Below, one piece after another: positions 53,216 to 61,548 of a DNA stretch of 64,000 nt. Location: positions 1 to 64,000 of the forward strand of contig JAHFBP010000005.1 of assembly GCA_023249975.1 (NCBI GenBank), read 5' to 3'. This DNA comes from a bacterium (lineage in GTDB: Bacteria > Babelota > Babeliae > Babelales > GCA-2401785). The number at the start of each line of letters is the position of its first letter. Positions within the stretch are counted from its first letter, which is position 1. A program made the position numbers and the translations under genes. The notes below the pieces were generated by a model, which worked only from the letters and a program-made list of their open reading frames with translations, searched no databases and was not told the DNA's origin.

Positions 53216-56200
53216 TTAACTAACCAAGGTCAGCCCACTTTGCACATTGGATCTTGTTACCGCCATATCGGCAACGTTACCAATCAAAGGCCCAGTTGAA
53301 CAGTAATCAATAAACTGCAACAAAGTTTGATATGCCACAGGATCGTTAACGGCCGTTGCAGGTGAATATACAGTTATTTTCAAAGCCGATGCGGCCGATC
53401 GAATTGTTTCCACAAAACGCAACCTAACCTCTGCCGACATAGGCCGAGCCGCCTGCATCAACAACTGAAGAGTTCCTTCAATGGTCGACAAGAACAATGA
53501 AGTGTCACTCGTTTTACCTGAATTGGCAAATTGTTCGCGCAATGACGCATGTTGCAACACAAAGTTCTTGTATGTATCAGATACTGTGTCATTGTAATTA
53601 ACTTTTACCGGATAATCAGCATCATTCTGTGCTGCAAGTTGTGCAATGGTAGGAGCACCAGATGTCGACGCTGTTGTTGCAACTGAAGGTGTAACCGAAG
53701 CTGATGACGTTGCAGGTGCTGTTGTCTGTGTCCAAGCATCACCACTTGCAGCAAGCGTGGCCTCAAGACTTTGCTGCCCCGAAGTCACTTTTGTTGATGT
53801 TGTTGGCGTGCTGACAATTCCTTGAACAAGGCCTGAATCATCCATTACGGTTGCATCTGACTTAAGGTTCAATTGTGCTATCACCTGAGCTGCAACATCC
53901 ACACCACCCACGGGACTCGTTGTCCCAGCCTCTGGCGTTATTGCTCCTAAATCAAGTGTGCCTTGTTGTTGCTTCATAAGAGCCTGAGTTCGATTGGTAT
54001 CTATTTGGGCCAAAAATCCATCAATATTCAATCCTGTAATTGGATAAATAATTCGCGACAGCTGATTGGCTTGAACACGATTTGACCGAACCAAAAGATT
54101 CACCAATTCATGTTCTAAAAATGCATTTACAGAGCGCTCATATGAATACGTGGTAAATGTTTTTTTAGTAATTGGATCGGTAGCCGTTCCCGTTGAACCG
54201 TCACCTGTAACCATACCTGCTCGACGATCAAATTCATAATACTTGAGATATGACTTCAATCGATTTTGAGCCTGCCGATACAATGCGTATGCACCATTGT
54301 AATTTGATTGTGCTTCAATATACGCAGGACTGGTTGCCGTCAAAGTACCCTGACTGACTTGGGTTTGAATTTGGGCCCACGCACTTTCATTCATCAATAA
54401 ATAATTTTCATAACCAATATACTTGTTGTAATAATCCTGACCCACAACGGTAATTGGATTTCCATTTTCATCAAATGAAGCCCGTGGCGTGGTATCCAAC
54501 TTAAAGAGATCTTGCGCTTTGCTTAAATCGCTATTCGCTCGATACAATATCGCCAACAATTGGTTAATAGAACCTTGTTGTCCGAGATACGTATCATTGT
54601 ACACGTAGTATTCATCACCCCTAAACGAAGGCCCCGTAATGATATTAAGAGCTTGCCATAATCTGTACCCAAACATCTCAAGTCCATTGATTTGAACCCC
54701 TATGCTTGTTTCTGGAAACTCTGCTGATGATTGGTCATCAAGAGCTCTGACATAATCAACGATCGCTTGTCTTTTGTTATCCTTGTCGACCGGATCATTT
54801 GCCTGCAGATACGGCGCAAACAAAGTCTCAATTTGAGCAATTTGTACATCCATATTAGCCACAGCTTGATTCAATGATTTCAAACTTGCTTGTATCAAAC
54901 CCGTTAAAATACTAACTTGCTGTGCCACTGTCACAAATTCTCTAAATGGTTGTCCTGGATAAAGAGCTGCCTGAAGCTTTATTTCGGCATTTCTACGGCG
55001 AGTAAGAACTCCATTCAAATCTAATTGTGCGAAAAATGCTGTAGCTTGGCCCACAAAAGTAGCCAATGCGGCTTGACGATTTGTTAAGAACGCCTGAAGC
55101 GACTGCTGATTAACCGTCTCAATAAATAATTGGCTCTGCTGAGCTACATCAGGAGAAACAGACGTTCCCAATGCAACTGATTTGGGATCAGTTCCCTGCA
55201 ACTGAAAATCACTTACCGCAAATTCTACACCAGAAAAACGTTCTGTTCCAAAACGATTGCAGCCAGCAATGAGCTGTAAAAGATCGGTAAACATTACATC
55301 AGTTGTCTTGAAATTATATTGCAAAAGCTGGGTATTTGCCGCAGCAAGACGTTCAACATATCCAGGAGTTGCTCTTACACCTCCGTAAGTGCGCATGAAA
55401 TTGGTTGGCCCTTTTATTGCCGTTGCATCTCGCCATTGCTGAACAGCAATTGCATCAACCCCAAAAAATATACTGTTCAAATAACTGGCAAATGGCCCAA
55501 CAATCCATTTTTGCAGCCATGCCTGAGGATTAGATTGAATCTCATCACCAATAGTCCACGTTTTTGCAGGATCCCATTGACTTGGATAATTTATGCCATT
55601 GTTACGAATAACACATTGCTCAATATTTGGCGTTCTGAATAAACGTGCCGATAATTTAACAAATTCATCAGAAACATCTGACAACTGTGGGAAATCAGTT
55701 GGGCGTGGATTGGCTTGAATATTTCTCCCCGTTATATTTCCCGCCTTATCATAAGCCGTCACGATTTGAAACGTATTGGCAAGCGCAGACCTGAGCAACA
55801 TAAAGGCCTTGAATGTATATACACGCTCGGGACGCAATCGACCAATTTTAAGCAAGAACTGCCATGCTTGGTCACCAATATTGTCACCAACTGCGGTTTT
55901 TAAAAACCACGGCATCAATACAGAAAGTGGGCTGCTGTATAAATTAAGCGGGTAGCTATTTCCACCAATTTGAATAGTTGGAGGAATCATTTGAGCATAC
56001 ACAGGCTGATAATAATATTTTCCATTACGTTTAACGAAACAAAACGGCTCATTCGGATCTCCAGCACCCGCAAATCCAAAATCGTATTGAATGCCTTGAA
56101 ATGTCCCAACTTGCAGATTTCCAAGCGTGTATACCTTCTTCGTGTCTATCGAAGTATTTGTTCCACCATCAGTGCGGTCATACAACGTGACCACCTGAGT

Positions 56201-56764
56201 CATATAGCCTATTTTTTCAAAGGCTGCAAAAATCTTTTGGGGTAAGCTCAACATATAGGTTCCTGCCGCGCTCAAAGCCCCATACACCTGCTGAACAGCA
56301 CTACTTGCCGTTGCCGGCAAATTACTAATACTCACGGATGCAGTGCCTGCTTGTGTTGCCGTCAACGCAGCTGCTTGCTGTTTGTATGATGCAATATCAG
56401 TAGCAGATAGCGCTACAGGTTGCCCCGTAATGCTTGCTGCACTAAATCCAAATAATGAAATATTGGAAGAAGCTGAGGATGCCGCAGCACCTGTTGCTTG
56501 AACCACATCGCTCACTGATCTACTGGCGCTTTGAACGGCGCTTGAAGTTGCAAATTGATTAGCGGCCTGCACGCCACTAGTAACAGCTCCACCCGTAAGG
56601 GTATTTGCCACAAATGTGGCATTCGCATTGGCGGAATTACTGATCACCGACGCTGCCGTTGCTGGAACTGTTGAAGAGGCTGTCGCGCCCGGACAGACAT
56701 ATGCCGCCCATCCAAGGCCACCCACTATTAACACAAATATCTTAACCCTTGATGCTTTATTCAC
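53216..56764 (-). CDS. Very large secreted protein, unknown function
   Basis: 1182 residues from a GTG behind GGGGAG. The signal peptide (VKIFVLIVGGLGWAAYVCPG) is followed by a Ser/Ala/Thr-rich low-complexity region to about residue 170 and a long Gln/Asn/Ala-rich body with several helical stretches. Another Ser/Thr/Ala-rich linker (about 985-1040) precedes a short C-terminal domain. The composition is typical of surface or extracellular proteins. No known domain is recognised. Confidence 0.8.
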   Translation of the reverse strand: MNKASRVKIFVLIVGGLGWAAYVCPGATASSTVPATAASVISNSANANATFVANTLTGGAVTSGVQAANQFATSSAVQSASRSVSDVVQATGAAASSASSNISLFGFSAASITGQPVALSATDIASYKQQAAALTATQAGTASVSISNLPATASSAVQQVYGALSAAGTYMLSLPQKIFAAFEKIGYMTQVVTLYDRTDGGTNTSIDTKKVYTLGNLQVGTFQGIQYDFGFAGAGDPNEPFCFVKRNGKYYYQPVYAQMIPPTIQIGGNSYPLNLYSSPLSVLMPWFLKTAVGDNIGDQAWQFLLKIGRLRPERVYTFKAFMLLRSALANTFQIVTAYDKAGNITGRNIQANPRPTDFPQLSDVSDEFVKLSARLFRTPNIEQCVIRNNGINYPSQWDPAKTWTIGDEIQSNPQAWLQKWIVGPFASYLNSIFFGVDAIAVQQWRDATAIKGPTNFMRTYGGVRATPGYVERLAAANTQLLQYNFKTTDVMFTDLLQLIAGCNRFGTERFSGVEFAVSDFQLQGTDPKSVALGTSVSPDVAQQSQLFIETVNQQSLQAFLTNRQAALATFVGQATAFFAQLDLNGVLTRRRNAEIKLQAALYPGQPFREFVTVAQQVSILTGLIQASLKSLNQAVANMDVQIAQIETLFAPYLQANDPVDKDNKRQAIVDYVRALDDQSSAEFPETSIGVQINGLEMFGYRLWQALNIITGPSFRGDEYYVYNDTYLGQQGSINQLLAILYRANSDLSKAQDLFKLDTTPRASFDENGNPITVVGQDYYNKYIGYENYLLMNESAWAQIQTQVSQGTLTATSPAYIEAQSNYNGAYALYRQAQNRLKSYLKYYEFDRRAGMVTGDGSTGTATDPITKKTFTTYSYERSVNAFLEHELVNLLVRSNRVQANQLSRIIYPITGLNIDGFLAQIDTNRTQALMKQQQGTLDLGAITPEAGTTSPVGGVDVAAQVIAQLNLKSDATVMDDSGLVQGIVSTPTTSTKVTSGQQSLEATLAASGDAWTQTTAPATSSASVTPSVATTASTSGAPTIAQLAAQNDADYPVKVNYNDTVSDTYKNFVLQHASLREQFANSGKTSDTSLFLSTIEGTLQLLMQAARPMSAEVRLRFVETIRSAASALKITVYSPATAVNDPVAYQTLLQFIDYCSTGPLIGNVADMAVTRSNVQSGLTLVS

Positions 56765-56796
56765 AGAACTCCCCTTCTTCGCTACGTTATGTGGTC

Positions 56797-57243
56797 CTAC
56801 AAACCAAACGTCTTTTGAATATTTTCAAAAAGCAACCCATTATCTAAGGTTCCTGGCATATTTGCAATGAGCTTTCCGTCTTTAAAAAAGAGATAAAGCG
56901 GAAGTTGCATGCTCAAAACACCAAATTCCATCATAAACGCAGCCGTCATCTTTTGAGAACAAAACACATTGATGCCACAAAAATCCACCTTGTCTTTCAA
57001 CTCAGCTGGCAGAGTACCAGCCAAACCAAAAACGCCTTCTCTTTTCTCTTCTCGGTCTAAAAATAACCGCAGAACTACACGAGAAGGAACCGCCCGTATT
57101 TTTCGCAACAGCTCATTGTCCTCCTTGGGAATAAGTCGCGCACTTTCTAGCAATCCTTGAGATAAATCGTACGGCCTCATAAGATTTGCTTTAAGAGAAA
57201 ATGAGCACAGGCTCAAGCACCACATTATGATTTTGATTCTCAT
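56797..57243 (-). CDS. Exported thioredoxin-fold protein without CxxC
   Basis: 148 residues: signal peptide (MRIKIIMWCLSLCSFSLKA), then a region resembling a thioredoxin fold: strand VVLRLFLDREEK, later MQLPLYLFFKDGKLIANMPG with the cis-Pro position (family: ..vPTl.lFk.G..v....G) and a final helix. The redox CxxC is absent where expected, so a structural or chaperone role is more likely than disulfide exchange. It lies just upstream of the 1182-residue gene in the same direction. Confidence 0.6.
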   Translation of the reverse strand: MRIKIIMWCLSLCSFSLKANLMRPYDLSQGLLESARLIPKEDNELLRKIRAVPSRVVLRLFLDREEKREGVFGLAGTLPAELKDKVDFCGINVFCSQKMTAAFMMEFGVLSMQLPLYLFFKDGKLIANMPGTLDNGLLFENIQKTFGL

Positions 57244-57443
57244 AATTCCCTACACTCGGCATCCAATCGAATCATGCAGTGATCGTAAAAAAAAGAAAGG
57301 CCCAACATCAAGAACCGTGTGAGAATTTTTTTAAATTTTGGACACATCGAGAGTATCCTCCCGCTCAACAGTCTGGTATACTGACCGATATTGTTCGTGT
57401 GAATTATGTTAATACCTTTTGGTGAGATAAGGATATAAATTAG

Positions 57444-58850
57444 GTGCAACTCGTTTGGGATGAATTTTTAAAAATCATCCGAGAAGAAGCCGGTAATCAG
57501 GTTGTTGAAACATGGTTTAAAGCTGTCAGGCTCGATCGTTGGGACAAGCAAAGCAACACAGCAATACTGTGTATGCCCAACCATTTTGTCAGTCGTTGGA
57601 TCAAAGAACATTATACCAATTTGCTTAAAACCCATTTGGGCCGATTGCTTCACACCACACAAATCAACCTCAGCTTTGAAGACCGACAATCTTTATCAAG
57701 TGATGCCATCAGCACACCGGGAATCATTGTCCCTGCTCAATCAATTAAATCTCCCACACATATTCGCACACATCAAATCCGCCCCTTACAAGTTTCTGGG
57801 CACATCAGCGGTGTCCCCATGGAAACCAAGCTGGATGAAAAATACACCTTTGAATCATTCATTGTTGGACCAAGTAATTCGTTGGCTCATGCTGCCGCTC
57901 GCGCAGTGGCCCGGGACCCCGGCAATGACTACAACCCTTTATTTGTGTATGGCGGAACCGGGCTTGGAAAAACTCACTTACTGCACTGCATTGGCAACGA
58001 AGTACTCAAAAACGATCCGACCCGACGTGTCCGCTACGAGACATCCGACCGATTCATGGGTGAATTTATTGCAGCAATTCGTTTTGAAAAAATACATCGC
58101 TTTCGCCAAAAATATGAAAACTTAGATCTTTTATTAATTGATGATGTTCAATTTTTTTCAAACAAAGAGCAAACTCAGGAAATATTTTTCCACATCTTCA
58201 ATTCTCTTTATGAAAAACATAAACAAATTGTGCTCTCAAGTGACGTACCACCCAAAGATATTGACGGCCTTCAAAGTCGGCTCAAGTCGCGCATGGACTG
58301 GGGACTGACGGTTGACATCCAAGCTCCAGACCTTGAAACAAAAATAGCGATCCTTTCCCGCAAGGCTGACTTGCTCAATATAGACCTACCCAATGATACG
58401 GCAAACTTTATTGCATCTCGCCCTACCACTAATATTCGCGAACTGGAAGGACTCCTGACACGCATTAGTGCATGTGCTCGTTTGTCACGGCAGGAAATAA
58501 CTCTCGACCTGGCCCGCAAATCGCTCAAAGATGAAGAAGAAATCCGTCACGATGGCATTTTATTACGCCATGTTTTGCGCGTTGTCTGTGAGCAATATGG
58601 CATCTCGCCAACTGATATTAAGTCAAAGCGCCGTAGCAAAGACCTTGCTTTTGTTCGCCAAATTTCATTTTTCTTAATGAAAAAGCTCACACCTTCACCC
58701 TTGCAAGCTATTGGTGAATATGTGGGCAACAGAAATCATTCAACCGTTATTCACTCCGTGGACAGAATTGAGCAACTGGTTAAGTCCGACGAATCCCTTG
58801 GCCAAAAGATAAAAAGCGTAGAAAACGAGATTCTTGCCCGATATGGCTAA
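57444..58850 (+). CDS. dnaA: Chromosomal replication initiator DnaA
   Basis: 468 residues from a GTG. Domain I (VWDEFLKIIREEAGNQVVETWF), linker, domain III AAA+ with YTFESFIVGPSNSLAHAAA, Walker A YGGTGLGKTHLLHCIGNE and Walker B LLLIDDVQFF, and domain IV ending GNRNHSTVIHSVDRIEQL, the DnaA-box recognition signature. The 200 bp upstream contain a TATACT hexamer but no cluster of DnaA boxes. dnaN and recF lie far away. Confidence 0.97.
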   Translation: MQLVWDEFLKIIREEAGNQVVETWFKAVRLDRWDKQSNTAILCMPNHFVSRWIKEHYTNLLKTHLGRLLHTTQINLSFEDRQSLSSDAISTPGIIVPAQSIKSPTHIRTHQIRPLQVSGHISGVPMETKLDEKYTFESFIVGPSNSLAHAAARAVARDPGNDYNPLFVYGGTGLGKTHLLHCIGNEVLKNDPTRRVRYETSDRFMGEFIAAIRFEKIHRFRQKYENLDLLLIDDVQFFSNKEQTQEIFFHIFNSLYEKHKQIVLSSDVPPKDIDGLQSRLKSRMDWGLTVDIQAPDLETKIAILSRKADLLNIDLPNDTANFIASRPTTNIRELEGLLTRISACARLSRQEITLDLARKSLKDEEEIRHDGILLRHVLRVVCEQYGISPTDIKSKRRSKDLAFVRQISFFLMKKLTPSPLQAIGEYVGNRNHSTVIHSVDRIEQLVKSDESLGQKIKSVENEILARYG

Positions 58851-58925
58851 ACTATTTTACGACAGCTAGCATCCTATGATAACCTGGCTTATAACCTACA
58901 ACGCAGATTGCCAGGACTTATTTTG

Positions 58926-59876
58926 ATGAATAATTGTTCAATCTTCCGTCTTTCACTCCTCATTGTTGCTACCATGGCACTTCCCAGCTGCAACCAATTG
59001 AGAATTGAGCGAAAGAACCCAGATTCCAATCTTGCCCAATCAAAAACAATAACACCGACAAAAAGCGGTCCTATGGCCAACATGCTCGAACCCCGCAAGG
59101 GCTCGCTCGACTTTAAAGTTAAAAATGTAACGGGCCAGGATGTATATATTTGTTGTTTTTCGTACATGCAACGGATCCGCAATCAATTTTGGAAGTGGGA
59201 AAAGTCCCCAATATATCATCTTAGAAGCGATGAAGAATGTGTTGTCGAAATTGATGGCGTTGACGACAAAGCATCTCTGAGCAATACCTTTGGATACCTG
59301 GGGGTAGTGAACAGCCAACACGAAGCCGATGAATGCATTTATGAAACGTTGCCAGATTCAAAAAAAATCGATCTTGATCTACTTATGCATGTGCACACCA
59401 GAACTGTAAACCTCAGAATTAGCAACTATGGCATTATGCACGAACGGCTCCGCTACCATGTTGAACCATCTACTCAGACATATCAGCCCTACGCTCCACG
59501 ATTCAGGGTGTTGAATAAAACAGGAAAGCCTGTCATTGTTATACCATTCATCTATGAGCAACCCCAAGATCAGTCTGAAATGGAAGTGTGGCAGTTTTCC
59601 AAATCAAAACCTCAAAGAATTGAACCTGATCAAGAAATATTGGTTGAAATTGATGAAGTAGACAATAAATATGACTTTGACTACCTACGAGGCCACCTTG
59701 GCGTCCTTGAGGCTGATGAAATGGAGCTAGCTAACCAAACAACCTATGAATTATTAAAACCCAACCAAAAATTGAGCCTAGGCCTTATTTCCAAGCTCCA
59801 AAAATATCGCGTAGTCCTGAACGTTGAAGACTACGGACTTGCAGGAGAAAAACTTGGATTTAGGATAAAAAAATAA
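58926..59876 (+). CDS. Lipoprotein with an internal duplication, unknown function
   Basis: About 316 residues from the ATG at 58926. The signal peptide ends LPSC, a lipobox, so the protein is probably lipid-anchored. The mature part holds two related units of about 120 residues. Each starts FKVKNVTGQDV / FRVLNKTGKPV, continues through ECVVEIDGVDDK / EILVEIDEVDNK and GYLGVV / GHLGVL, and ends ISNYGIMHERLRYHV / VEDYGLAGEKLGFRI. Function unknown. Confidence 0.75.
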   Translation: MNNCSIFRLSLLIVATMALPSCNQLRIERKNPDSNLAQSKTITPTKSGPMANMLEPRKGSLDFKVKNVTGQDVYICCFSYMQRIRNQFWKWEKSPIYHLRSDEECVVEIDGVDDKASLSNTFGYLGVVNSQHEADECIYETLPDSKKIDLDLLMHVHTRTVNLRISNYGIMHERLRYHVEPSTQTYQPYAPRFRVLNKTGKPVIVIPFIYEQPQDQSEMEVWQFSKSKPQRIEPDQEILVEIDEVDNKYDFDYLRGHLGVLEADEMELANQTTYELLKPNQKLSLGLISKLQKYRVVLNVEDYGLAGEKLGFRIKK

Positions 59877-59901
59877 TCACATAACCTACCGAAACACACT
59901 T

Positions 59902-60819
59902 ATGGACACAAAGAACGAAATCATCGTCCCCTACCACACCTCGGTCATGCCGAATGAAGTTATCCAAGGCCTTGATATCAAGCCTGGCGGCATGTATATC
60001 GATGCCACATTTGGGGGAGGTGGTCACACCGATGCCATTTTATCAAAAGAGCCAACCTGCAAAGTGCTCGCTTTTGATTGGGACAAAACCGCCCTTGGTG
60101 TTAATGAACCTGCTTTAAAGGAAAAATTTGGCGAACGACTTGAAACGCATTGGGGTAATTTTGCCTCTATTGCACTCGTGGCCAAAAAACTTGATCTGCT
60201 TGGAAAAATTGACGGAATTATCGCCGACTTTGGCACATCTCGCGATCAATTGAGAAACAAGCCTGGCTTTTCATGGCAATCTAATACCCCGCTTGATATG
60301 CGAATGTCCAATTCCCATGGTGAATTTACTGCGCGTAATATCTTGGCAAAAGCAAGTGAAGAAGAACTTGCCACAATTTTTCATAGATATGGCGAAGAAC
60401 GATATTCACGTAAAATTGCACGATACCTTGCCGAGGCACGTAAAATTCAACCTATTGATACCACAAAGCAGCTAGCAACTCTTGTTGAGGAATGTCTCAA
60501 TGTTCGTGGGCATCAAAAAATACATCCTGCCACACGCGTTTTTCAGGCATTAAGAATCGTTGTAAATCACGAACTTGATAACATTGAAAACTTTTTAAAA
60601 GCTGTGCCATCCGTACTTGCACAAAACGGCCGCATTGTTTGCATAAGTTTTCACTCACTTGAAGATAGAATTGTAAAAAACTACTTTAAAAACCTAGCAA
60701 ATCAGGGTATACTACAAATCGTGAGTACAAAACCAATTGTGCCAACTGATGAAGAAGTTTACAAAAACCCTCCATCTCGCTCAGCAAAATTGCGTGTCGC
60801 TCAAAAAATAACTACGTAA
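59902..60819 (+). CDS. rsmH: 16S rRNA m4C1402 methyltransferase RsmH
   Basis: 305 residues. YHTSVMPNEVIQGLDIKPGG, YIDATFGGGGHTDAILS (SAM-binding), GIIADFGTSRDQL (family: g.l.DlGvSs.Ql), PLDMRMS, and HPATRVFQALRIVVNHELD are diagnostic. Here it stands outside a division-cell-wall cluster: no mraZ, ftsL or mur genes adjoin it. Confidence 0.96.
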   Translation: MDTKNEIIVPYHTSVMPNEVIQGLDIKPGGMYIDATFGGGGHTDAILSKEPTCKVLAFDWDKTALGVNEPALKEKFGERLETHWGNFASIALVAKKLDLLGKIDGIIADFGTSRDQLRNKPGFSWQSNTPLDMRMSNSHGEFTARNILAKASEEELATIFHRYGEERYSRKIARYLAEARKIQPIDTTKQLATLVEECLNVRGHQKIHPATRVFQALRIVVNHELDNIENFLKAVPSVLAQNGRIVCISFHSLEDRIVKNYFKNLANQGILQIVSTKPIVPTDEEVYKNPPSRSAKLRVAQKITT

Positions 60820-60934
60820 AAGCGTGGATTGACAAAGCCAAGATCTACCACTAAATTACGGATGGATCGCAACATCGAGCTTACCTGTGATGAAACAATC
60901 AACACAAGCAGGTAGGCATTGTGAGGGGCTACCC

Positions 60935-61228
60935 ATGAACATTACGGAAGTTAAAATATACCCAGCTAACGTGGGGAAATTAAAGGCCTATGCGACTATG
61001 GTCATTGATAATTGCTTTATTATTCGCGACCTGAAGGTGATTCAGAGTGAAAAAGGCATGTTTGTATCGATGCCATCTCGCAGAAAAAAAGATGGCTCGT
61101 TTAAAGACATTGCGCATCCTCTTAATCAAGAAACGCGTGAAAAAATTGAGCAATCTGTTATAGCTGAATACAACAAAGCTGCTGAAGAAGGTAGCCTTAT
61201 GATTGGTTCAGAAGAAATAGAAGAATAA
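60935..61228 (+). CDS. spoVG: SpoVG-family RNA/DNA-binding regulator
   Basis: 97 residues from the ATG at 60935, which has GAGGGG upstream; the frame extends to 60887 but homology begins here. MNITEVKIYPANVGKLKAYA, IIRDLKVIQSEKGMFVSMPS and DIAHPLNQETREKIE match SpoVG closely. In other bacteria SpoVG binds nucleic acids and modulates expression; the target here is unknown. Confidence 0.93.
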   Translation: MNITEVKIYPANVGKLKAYATMVIDNCFIIRDLKVIQSEKGMFVSMPSRRKKDGSFKDIAHPLNQETREKIEQSVIAEYNKAAEEGSLMIGSEEIEE

Positions 61229-61313
61229 ACAAAGAAAATAAATTTAGTTTTTATGAAGTTCATCTTCCCGTCTAATTCAAAATTCAGACAATAAAAACTT
61301 ATAAAAAATTTGT

Positions 61314-61388
61314 TGGGGCGTCGCCAAGCGGTAAGGCAGCAGGTTTTGGTCCTGCCATACGGAGGTTCGAATCCTTCCGCCCCAGCCA
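61314..61388 (+). tRNA. tRNA-Gln (anticodon TTG)
   Basis: Acceptor stem TGGGGCG (61314-61320) pairs with CGCCCCA (61378-61384), followed by G and an encoded CCA. The anticodon stem GCAGG/CCTGC closes loop TTTTGGT with anticodon TTG at 61346-61348. The T arm contains GGTTCGAATCC. An antisense open frame over it is an artefact. Confidence 0.96.
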
Positions 61389-61548
61389 ATTATCTTGAAT
61401 TTCACATCACCAGTTCATGGTGACACACTGCCAAAAAATTGTCTGCAATACCATAAATTGTTCGGTAATCTTATTTTTGACAATGAGTTTTTCCATTCAA
61501 CTTGTTCATTTCATAAAATCTTTGAATGACATTGAGTGTGAATAGATC

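Noticed and set aside
61126-61389. Minus-strand open frame over the tRNA-Gln gene
   Set aside because: It is the antisense of the tRNA (AGAEGFEPPYGRTK-type sequence), a well-known annotation artefact, and has no ribosome-binding site.
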